From Epiperipatus broadwayi (lineage: Eukaryota; Onychophora; Udeonychophora; Euonychophora; Peripatidae), in contig JAQFVV010012396.1 in assembly GCA_028023455.1 (NCBI GenBank), positions 9,650,085-9,714,084 of the forward strand: a stretch of 64,000 bases of DNA. Reading direction: 5' to 3'. Below, piece by piece: positions 58,401 through 64,000 of the stretch (the stretch's first letter is position 1; every line of letters starts with the position of its first letter). Both the position numbers and the translations under genes were made by a program. The notes below the pieces were generated by a model. It was not told where the DNA came from. It did not search any database and was given only the letters and a program-made list of their open reading frames with translations.

Positions 58401-61210
58401 TTATCATTCTCAGGCACACTTCTGGTAACTCTATTTGTCACATCGCCTACAATCATAGCTATTAGGTCTTGTGCTTCTTCAAGCTTATTCAATGCTACTT
58501 CAGTACTATCATAATCCTGGGAATTTGAAAAATCTGTATTACTAACTTGTGAGGAATCTGAAAATTTATTACTAGATGCAAAAACTGGTGGTGATTTACT
58601 TTTTGTAAAATAATCAATATCTGAAAAACTATAATTTTTCCACATTTCATTTTGTTTTTCACTTCTAGTATGAAGTGATTTTTCAAATTGTTTTATTCTA
58701 TTATCTACGAGATTAATATATGATGGTGTATTTTGATCATTGAAAAGAAAAAATTCTCTTCTGGCTTCCTGTCTTTTCTCATTTCTTAGCTCAAGATCCA
58801 TTGCTCTTTCAAACTGTTTTACTCGTTCTTCTATGAAATTATTTGAAGATATATCAGAAATATAATCCTGTGAGAAATCAAACTGCTGTTTTCTACTTCT
58901 TCTAATTTCAGTTCCTCCATATGATGGTAAAGCAGATTCTTTCATCAATGTATCTTCTATTTTTTTAACTACATCTGTTTTTACAGTTTGCCCTATATCT
59001 TTAAAATTTGCTCTAGGTGAAGCACTAGAAGAATGCATATTTGTCTTTTCTATTAAAGACTGTTTACTAATATCACTGTCATTCCAAGAATCAAAATCAG
59101 TGAAATCAATAGGGCTTTTAGATCTTTCACGCTTAACACTTTCACCAACTAGAGGAATAACACCAGCTTTCACAACTACTTTTTGAGGACTTTTACGATG
59201 ACTATAGTTAGAAGAATTATCATCAAATCTTGCATGTCTGGTGATATTATTTCTAAAAGCAGCAGCAAAGCTTGGGCAACTACTTCCTCTTTGAAAAGGA
59301 GCATTTTCACTAACTGCTGATACTCTTACAATACTTATAGGTGGAACCAGATTATCCTGCGAACAAGTTTCAAGAGGAGGACTATCTATTTTTATAATAG
59401 TATCTGCTGTTCTAATATAAGGATCATCTCTATTTGCTTTTTTCGGAAGTCTTTTAGAAGAATCACTTTGACTTAATAGGTTATCAATTTTTTTATCATA
59501 TGCAAGATCTATAAGATCTTCCGTCTGTGTATCACAGTCTCGAGTTAAAGTTTGACAAGAAGTGCTTTTTTTTTTAGATTCTTTAATAGAGACATCAGCA
59601 TAAGCTTTGTTTTTTCTAGATTTTCTATTTTTAAGAGATGCAAAAGTAGATGTAACTTTATTAACAGCACTATCAATGGCAGCTGCTGCCCGTTGCCGAT
59701 ATTCCTCAAGTCGAGATGTTGATGATGATCTTGGCCTTTTTTCTTTCTTTTTAGAAGAAATATTTGATATAGTAGCTGTGGTTGGTTTGGGAAGTGTAGT
59801 AATTTTAGGATAAAAAACAGGTGACTGAGAAGGTGGTTTGGGTACAGGTGGTGGTTTAGAAGGCACATAAGATAAATGTTTAACATTTTTATTGTTCTGT
59901 GGAGAAACTGAATATTCGGGTGAAGAAAATGTAACATGTAATTCAGATGATACTTTTGAATCTGCTAATGAATCTGATGAAACATAAGATTTCCGAAAAG
60001 AATCATTTGAGCTTGTGGAAACTAAGCGTTCTTTATTTTTACAAGTGTAAGAATCTATCAAAGGTATTGAATTATATGTGGAATCCATGGGAACATATGG
60101 CTTACCATATTTATTACTTACAGGAGGATGAGAAGTTAATGCATCAGATGAACATTTGGAGGAAACATCAAAACTATTAGTAGAATATCTATCTGGAGCA
60201 GGTTTATACATTTCTATTCCTATTGTTGAAGAATATTTTGGAGAGCCTAAAGAATTAGATGATGCAGAGTGATGCTGATGACCTGATAAACCAATAGCAG
60301 AAGAATATTTGGGGATATTAAACGAATTTTGTACATCAGGTGAATTATATGAAGACACAGAACTTGCATAACTATTTATTCCTGAAGCTGAATTAAATTT
60401 GGGATGAATCAGAGTCTGATTATTTGAATCTGATGTTGGATATATTAAAAAATCTGTACTTACTTTAGGAGTTTCTTGATATTTTGACTGATCTTCATAT
60501 GAAGAATTCAATTTTGAAGCAGAAATATAATTAGACTGATTTAAAGAATATGAAGATGCTTCTGAATTTGTTGACAAGCCCCCAGATGAACTATATTTTG
60601 GTGGATCAGAAGTTCTAACATATGCTTCTGGGAAATACGATTCTGGTCTAACTATTTTACTACTTGAAATATTTTCAGATGATAGTTTAGGATCTGTTTT
60701 AGTTAAAGAATTATAGTACTCTTTGCCTTCATAAAGGCTTTTCAAATTAGCTGGAAGAGTTGCAGATTTTACAGCATTTTCCAAGGGAGCAGATTTTCTA
60801 ATAATATCACTTCTCACAGGTGAAGCAATTGTTTTCTTTGAAGCATCAGGTTTTCGTTTAACATTAAATTTTCCACCTTCTTTACCTAGTAAGCCAGATT
60901 CAGGATTAATTACTTTTCGATGTTCACCCGGTGTTACTCTTCCAATGACATCTCCAACAATTATAGAAGCAATATCTGGAAATGATTGGATTTTAAGACC
61001 TTGTTCATTGTTTTTATCTGAACCTTCATGTGCAGAAGTCCATGCACTTTGCCGAATTCTTGAAGCTACATCTCTAACTATTATAGCAGCAAAATCTGGA
61101 TAGGCCAAATCAGGATAATATACAGAAGGTCTAGGAAGACTAGTACTTCGTCGTTTTGCATAAAAAATAGAATCTCTTTTTTGTTTATCTTCACTGATGC
61201 TTCGATTCAT
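52436..61210 (-). CDS. Giant ankyrin repeat/SOCS box protein with repeated AKAP-like helices, ~2,924 aa
   Basis: Predicted Cullin-5 ligase substrate receptor and possible scaffold. Numbering is from the ATG at 61,210. Residues about 35-90 hold two copies of a motif PD(F/I)A-x-IIV-x-DV-x-x-R(I/V); more copies lie near 920, 955, 1045, 1143, 1223, 2122, 2157, 2288 and 2358, with weaker ones between. Residues about 450-480 are proline-rich (PSKPPPVPKPPSQ). About 500-550 is basic (RLEEYRQRAAAAID). Near 800-870 are two related blocks, RVKQFERAMDLEL and RIKQFEKSLH. Most of 560-2,350 is acidic, Ser/Asn-rich and probably disordered. About 12 ankyrin repeats span about 2,385-2,805 (NGNTALHIASSKGY, GNTALHYACLKGY, GQTALHIASRYGF). 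A SOCS box follows (LMQLCGHVIRDIFG, then IPESLKKFLLF, about 2,864-2,900), with an extra 25-residue tail. It is much larger than usual ASB proteins (300-600 aa). An upstream in-frame ATG at 61,297 would add 29 hydrophobic residues but lies before the likely splice acceptor and is not preferred. Confidence 0.9.
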   Translation of the reverse strand: MNRSISEDKQKRDSIFYAKRRSTSLPRPSVYYPDLAYPDFAAIIVRDVASRIRQSAWTSAHEGSDKNNEQGLKIQSFPDIASIIVGDVIGRVTPGEHRKVINPESGLLGKEGGKFNVKRKPDASKKTIASPVRSDIIRKSAPLENAVKSATLPANLKSLYEGKEYYNSLTKTDPKLSSENISSSKIVRPESYFPEAYVRTSDPPKYSSSGGLSTNSEASSYSLNQSNYISASKLNSSYEDQSKYQETPKVSTDFLIYPTSDSNNQTLIHPKFNSASGINSYASSVSSYNSPDVQNSFNIPKYSSAIGLSGHQHHSASSNSLGSPKYSSTIGIEMYKPAPDRYSTNSFDVSSKCSSDALTSHPPVSNKYGKPYVPMDSTYNSIPLIDSYTCKNKERLVSTSSNDSFRKSYVSSDSLADSKVSSELHVTFSSPEYSVSPQNNKNVKHLSYVPSKPPPVPKPPSQSPVFYPKITTLPKPTTATISNISSKKKEKRPRSSSTSRLEEYRQRAAAAIDSAVNKVTSTFASLKNRKSRKNKAYADVSIKESKKKSTSCQTLTRDCDTQTEDLIDLAYDKKIDNLLSQSDSSKRLPKKANRDDPYIRTADTIIKIDSPPLETCSQDNLVPPISIVRVSAVSENAPFQRGSSCPSFAAAFRNNITRHARFDDNSSNYSHRKSPQKVVVKAGVIPLVGESVKRERSKSPIDFTDFDSWNDSDISKQSLIEKTNMHSSSASPRANFKDIGQTVKTDVVKKIEDTLMKESALPSYGGTEIRRSRKQQFDFSQDYISDISSNNFIEERVKQFERAMDLELRNEKRQEARREFFLFNDQNTPSYINLVDNRIKQFEKSLHTRSEKQNEMWKNYSFSDIDYFTKSKSPPVFASSNKFSDSSQVSNTDFSNSQDYDSTEVALNKLEEAQDLIAMIVGDVTNRVTRSVPENDNLSDETATTFKTISHPDIAAVIVDNVIGRLTPEEHRKATYTQKQPYIDEQNSLQSNETHESFISYENNQENSFPHIRAAVVECAGSGVAIGFPGKKYQFKESSDISSLIINDVSNRLTQRTRSSDFYSENELFIAAESLSEKGKYLQSKTKIDIEQTCKDIENKDNYDHIGSAIIETAGPGVAVILASEGEMKEMVDNAIDIASVIVQDVVSRVSSDESDASINPEMKKSNEINIPQETNFRNESYPFIGPAIVDSSVIGLGLLSMGIEEEMQEPIQEAPLIASVIVSDVARRIITDINTMSSDVLNNNDASFLIDNSEYLFDSKSTVNDKVIISTSEMSELPSSDLSSADFHDDLAQSLPLTSIVSLQFTDFSSKIELISPLTIYEPFQTPQTKLTIADIKSENTLISDNEFSNKNQQSTAEMFHTLLTSTPNINITSDNSLEMTPLIKLSPSLDDVNSCFSLDDRFYSLSEASLLSDYETVSESHSFEDGMESTENGIDTSSGYTSIVDISSESLTKPEKKDYEQSFPNDRFRDCREQFDDKISPHITNKPCEEIITLTPDEINSKQKLNGNLKLFEKSLDEKVVNTESIDINSDDLGKTNEISLMGDESQVLSLTKIDVNQESTNKISDLDNLENFPPISKNILMLNNSMMNGILCFENQESTNKTSNLDNLDVLPVISKNILEADNNILESILNFEEVNIETNKTMAINEDDISTNLKENVSSSVEKFNENVDLTFFTSDSTINISPISTSKNNTIVNLEHVSLVDVFVDDLVSDIKNDVLKQIKESSVFSDEIAKRDDLIMNYSNSLAENIISDVYSTLCQVKIENVTEEVQGSLDIFSSQDLQESNLEENLIEELDPTFICIGIDSIEKKTSELFSDENSKHLFLSSDISNVENLEKVAENLSPETLPFFESDGHKHEKIQNELYAISLDDFSKVSGNLITSEQTDVLFEDVNSTLNNTSDLADKELIICDEPTTNVITSSVEIIELDSANKLDHSVSPIKVVSITLSTDKATTVVSPSEATNRLKAKVVTVNSSPNQENINISSHDDLSEKLNSDKFLYEAKDDLSSCTSSNLTNQLDSITIDDNNSDLGLIIDRSVKSNIFAFNCSSIASSIIDNILDKITEISTSVDTLVDVNVVKFSDYYIIVDDIIKRIKIECKFLVEQNESETDISRLTFPDIAAIIVHSINEHAMLSSLMSDSIKPSEYDYADLASAVARDVINRAEAYKLKDAVFKVSTRKLLNELEKCNSTQLAVESSYAGSSAAVISDTVEMVSTALVCILCQDIFKTIGNVEKLNNINDEMQIREKNTDFIGSFVNRVVSKIKVDKNILDENSVIEEIYPDIGAAMIWEIVNRIKICNEVTCSFEIDNQIKSVTISYTFLAATIIKYLINKIENSSKNINKNQALTIDDYPDIASLIAADTSLTKSGITAEGDSFVYLPMYVAAEKNRLFWINELIESMGDVNEQDENGNTALHIASSKGYVDIVKALLSSIKVSCDVNIKNYEGNTALHYACLKGYCEIASVLIKSGSDVNIKNVEQGLIPLHRACYYDVKLVQLLIENGSEINVREYSQHYSPLLIACMLNNYAVAELLVCSGCEVAVKDISGKSPLHHVFCSSLNRPSVPLVKLLIEAGCEVDATDDDDKTPLFYACECESSEAMAVLLNHGANASFMRPDGSLPLKFAVESHNAELVELLLKYGASPNISSLHEVEYPPIVYAAYYNASEVIKVLLQYNCEVDRTDENANTALHRACGNNSVKIVQDLLKHGADIDKKGSSGQTALHIASRYGFEEVVQVILKNGCNVNECNDYGWGAIHWAVHKGYVNIVKLLIKSGSKLHSFSEESVFGVALEKELIRFRAGDGRPFIMNLEVLLLLLSAGYNICQDKVFQPIESYLVDLESEVIEDNEDFFELLMILSSQPQPLMQLCGHVIRDIFGQDLQDKVSKLDIPESLKKFLLFENLFTSWAEFYEVRADGVAMISKIV

Positions 61211-61218
61211 GGCGAGAC

Positions 61219-61255
61219 CTGAGAGATATAACACAATGCTATCAAAAGACTTCAA
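61219..61255 (-). promoter_or_regulatory. 3' splice acceptor upstream of the giant gene's start
   Basis: On the minus strand the sequence reads a T-rich tract, then TATATCTCTCAG followed by GTCTCGCC and ATG at 61,210-61,208. The acceptor puts exon start at 61,218. The ATG context GCCATGA is good. Same layout as the smaller paralogue: the intron ends just before the start and one large exon codes for the whole protein. Confidence 0.55.
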
Positions 61256-63187
61256 AAAAAAAAGACAAAAGAAAATCACTAGCAATGGGTTAATCATTCA
61301 AATATTTTTCACTCTAAAATGCACAAAAATTAGATTAGATTATTTGCACTGCATATTCCATATTTCATGCAACAAACTGTAATTAGTTCTTACAACATGC
61401 ACTTTTCATAACAGATTTTGTTATTTGTACAAATAAATAAAAAACAATCTTACAAAAAAAAAAAGTCCTAACTTTTTCCTTCTTATACTCTTTTATTGCA
61501 TATTGGTTTTCAAAAAGTATGAAAATATTATTTAAAAAAAAAAAAAAAATTTGAAGAGGAAAAAAGTTTAATAAGCATAAAATCTTGATCTTATTTGTGA
61601 TATATAAAAATTATCATCATCATAAACTAAATGCCCAATGGCAATTTACACAAACCATTCTGCTTTTTGAAGCTGCTTCCTTCTATAAAATTTTCATTTC
61701 CATTCTTCTTTTCTTTTTTATAGTTCCCTCTAATGTTTTCACCATAATTATGCTTAAGAATATATCAGTATATCTCTTTAATTTCTTTTATCAGTCTTTT
61801 TTTATCTTTAACTCTCTTTAGTATCTATTTGCTAATTTTAACAAACCAGTATCACATAATTCTTTTCCTCACTTTTCTTAATGAATTAAATCTGCTCAAG
61901 ACAAAATGTTTTATAAGTCTCCTTCTTAATTTAAAATTCAATGATCACAAAATAATGAGATTTTTTCCTTAATAAATAATCTGTTTAGCCACTGCAATTT
62001 TTATTTTACTTTTTCAATTCTTTTTATCATCATTTACATATGTAGAAGCTTTCATTTGTTTGATAGAACTTCTGTAACATATTTAACTTTGTTTATCTTA
62101 ACTTTTGTTTATTTTTATAATATATTTAAGTACAACATTTTTCAATATTTATATATAATTTCTGGTTTTGACCAAACAACCAAATTCTCTTAATAAATTT
62201 TTCACTACTTCTTAATGGATAATTGTTTCTGAACAGAAGGTTTCATTCCAAAGATAAAATCATTGGCATATCAATCTAGTAAATATAGGAGCATTGAAAA
62301 GTTTAACAGTATTTGTTTATTTTTATTTAAATTTATCACAAATATCAATCTTGACCATTTTATTAAATTCATTCTAACTATCTATACAGCTAATCTATTA
62401 AAATCTTCCTCTAATACTTATTATATTATTCTCTAATAACATTTTACAACTGCAATATATTATTTTCAGACTAATATTCACTTATCAAGTTCTATTATAT
62501 ATTAAATTCTCTGCTCAAACACATGCTTGGTTTAACTAAGTAATTGGATCTTAATATAATAATAATAAATTCCATCCTAAAGTTTAAATGAGATTTTTTA
62601 ACATCAAGATGCAATAATTTATTGCATATTCTAAATAAATATTCATCTATAAAAATATATGTTGTTCTGCTTTAAATATCAATATTGGCATGTGTTCAAA
62701 GTACTCCAATAAGTCAGAACATCCTGTAGATGAGGTAATACAAAATTATTCATTATGCTAATAAACATTTTCTTAAATATCCCTGACATTTTGTAATTTC
62801 AAGAATTCACAGACTGTGGAATATGTGATTTTTAGAAATGAATGAAATGTGATGACACTTTCATATACAGTATTAGAATAAGTTGAAATGGATTACATTA
62901 TTAGAAAAAAATTAATAAAAAGATCTCTATAAGAACAAAAATAACAGGTGATAGAAAGTTTCAAATAAATAAGAGAGAAATAGAAAATGTATAAAATGAA
63001 AAATAATCTATTTATCTTTTAAAATATTTGGAAAAAAAAAAAAAAGCTAAATAACTATTGACTGAAAAGCAAGGTTGAAAATACGACTAGATAGACATTT
63101 TTTAAAAATTCTCTATAAAATATATGCTTTTAATAAATATTATAGAATCAGCCGGGGGGAAAAGATGAAATTATAATAATGCAGTAA
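61224..63187. other. AT-rich sequence, probable 5' intron or upstream region of the giant gene
   Basis: No coding motif. Long poly-A and poly-T runs. A non-coding first exon is expected somewhere upstream but cannot be placed. Confidence 0.35.
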
Positions 63188-63238
63188 GTGCCATCTCATA
63201 TTGCTGACCCACCTGATCACACACATGTTGAAAAGATA

Positions 63239-63299
63239 AATAATCACCAACATACGTATTTCATGCTAAACCAGCAATCGTCAGTTGGTCTAGATTACT
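63239..63299 (-). ncRNA. Hammerhead ribozyme, probably inactive
   Basis: Same architecture on the minus strand: AGTAATC, TAG bulge, ACCAA, core CTGACGA (63,284-63,278), stem II TTGCT-GGTTT-AGCAT with a U·U closing mismatch, GAA, ATACGTAT, then G at the cleavage position (63,251) instead of A, C or U. G at this position is expected to block cleavage. Confidence 0.75.
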
Positions 63300-63616
63300 A
63301 TCCTCACACATATATATAATTAGTATTCAGCTTTATATTAAGATAGCCAATATTTATACTTTAATGGACAGGCTTCAAACTATTCCAACTCACAACTCTT
63401 TAGCCTTCCATTTCATTGAAAATCTGATGATGGAATGTTCAAAGCCCTTGATAGTGCCAAGGTTGTCATCCTTGAACATTCCATCATCAGATTTTCAATG
63501 AAATGGAAGGCTAAAAAGTTGTGAGTTGGAATAGTTTGAAGCCTGTCCATTAAAGTATAAATATTGGCTATCTTAATATAAAGCTGAATACTGATTATAT
63601 ATATATGTGTGAGGAT

Positions 63617-63677
63617 AGTAATCTAGACCAACTGATGATTGCTGTTTTAGCATGAAATACGTATATTGGTGATTATT
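63617..63677 (+). ncRNA. Type I hammerhead ribozyme, probably intact
   Basis: AGTAATC (63,617-63,623), TAG bulge, ACCAA (63,627-63,631), core CTGATGA (63,632-63,638), stem II TTGCT-GTTTT-AGCAT (63,639-63,653), GAA, stem III ATACGTAT (63,657-63,664), cleavage nucleotide A at 63,665, then TTGGT and GATTATT completing stem I. The one weakness is a U·U mismatch at the first stem II pair, which is normally G-C. Confidence 0.75.
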
Positions 63678-63780
63678 TATCTTTTCAACATGTGTGTGAT
63701 CAGGTGGGTCAGCAATATGAGATGGCACTGAGAGTGGTGGGTCGTGTGAAAGTCTGTTCAAACCCCGCATATATTACATA

Positions 63781-64000
63781 TATAAATGCAGGTTTAAGCC
63801 TGTACAATGTATTAATAATGCAGTAAATAATTCAACATTATAAAATAATAAAATAATGGAAGATGACTTCAAACACTATGAAAGGTAAATAATAAGTAAG
63901 AAAAAATGTAAGACTAAGATCAAAGAGTTGTTTAATAAAAAATGATATTGTTGCCTAAGAATCAAGTTAGTAAATTTAAACATTAAACATTTATTCATGA
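63781..64000. other. AT-rich sequence to window end
   Basis: Nothing recognised. Confidence 0.4.

Larger units (their letters stand above)
63188..63780. mobile_element. Fold-back element with hammerhead ribozymes (copy 2)
   Basis: Inverted repeat with arms of about 250 bp: left 63,188-63,444, right 63,470-63,729, only a few mismatches, and a loop of about 25 bp. The right side extends past the arm into GATGGCACTGAGAGTGG (63,721 onward) and GTTCAAACCCCGC (about 63,754-63,766), which look like tRNA A and B boxes. It shares most of its arm sequence with the element at 43.4 kb, including the ribozyme and the GGACAGGCTTCAA block. No protein is encoded. Confidence 0.85.

Noticed and set aside
59545-59937. 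130-codon minus-strand ORF overlapping the giant gene
   Set aside because: Different frame on the same strand as the giant gene, with biased L/H/K composition and no motif. It is a frame shadow.
61211-61297. Signal peptide or membrane anchor at the N-terminus of the giant protein
   Set aside because: The hydrophobic residues come from a T-rich tract before a likely splice acceptor; the downstream ATG is the better start.

Overview
The window looks like nuclear DNA from an animal, most likely an arthropod and plausibly a chelicerate. It is very AT-rich, the genes are sparse and use GT-AG style acceptors, and the spaces between them are full of old eukaryotic transposons: a Penelope-like element (PLE) with a GIY-YIG endonuclease, RTE/jockey-like non-LTR fragments, a Merlin-type transposase relic, a hAT-type MITE and many fold-back repeats. 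The species assignment is inference; nothing here fixes it.

Only two intact protein genes can be supported, both on the minus strand. At 11.8-13.4 kb lies a 521-residue ankyrin-repeat/SOCS-box (ASB-type) protein. At 52.4-61.2 kb lies a giant paralogue of about 2,924 residues, in one uninterrupted exon. Its C-terminus has the same ankyrin + SOCS-box layout, preceded by about 2,380 residues of low-complexity sequence that carries at least a dozen copies of a short amphipathic motif. Both genes have a 3' splice acceptor just upstream of the start codon, so each probably has an upstream non-coding first exon. SOCS-box proteins recruit Elongin B/C and Cullin-5, so both are predicted substrate receptors of a ubiquitin ligase. 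The motif array in the large one resembles PKA-anchoring (AKAP) helices.

The rest is repeats and relics: a Merlin transposase pseudogene (0-0.7 kb); a GC-richer minisatellite island (3.7-5.2 kb); a non-LTR relic (8.4-9.9 kb) next to a cluster of PLE terminal-repeat units (9.95-10.65 kb); a perfect 47-bp palindrome (15.2 kb); an old PLE (15.96-18.56 kb); a near-intact PLE with a 14-bp target duplication (19.2-22.6 kb); a hAT MITE with 8-bp target duplications (23.1-23.6 kb); more non-LTR fragments (27.1, 38.1, 45.2, 46.8 kb); a 3-copy tandem repeat (28.6 kb); fold-back repeats (31.5, 32.3, 34.4, 43.4, 48.0, 63.2 kb); and a frameshifted histone H1 pseudogene (41.2 kb).

The most unusual signal is in the fold-back elements at 43.4-44.2 kb and 63.2-63.8 kb. 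Both carry hammerhead ribozyme motifs with conserved core, stem II, a very short stem III and an extended bulged stem I. At least two of the four copies look cleavage-competent on paper. The PLE terminal repeats carry a tRNA-like Pol III promoter segment next to a weaker hammerhead-like motif.
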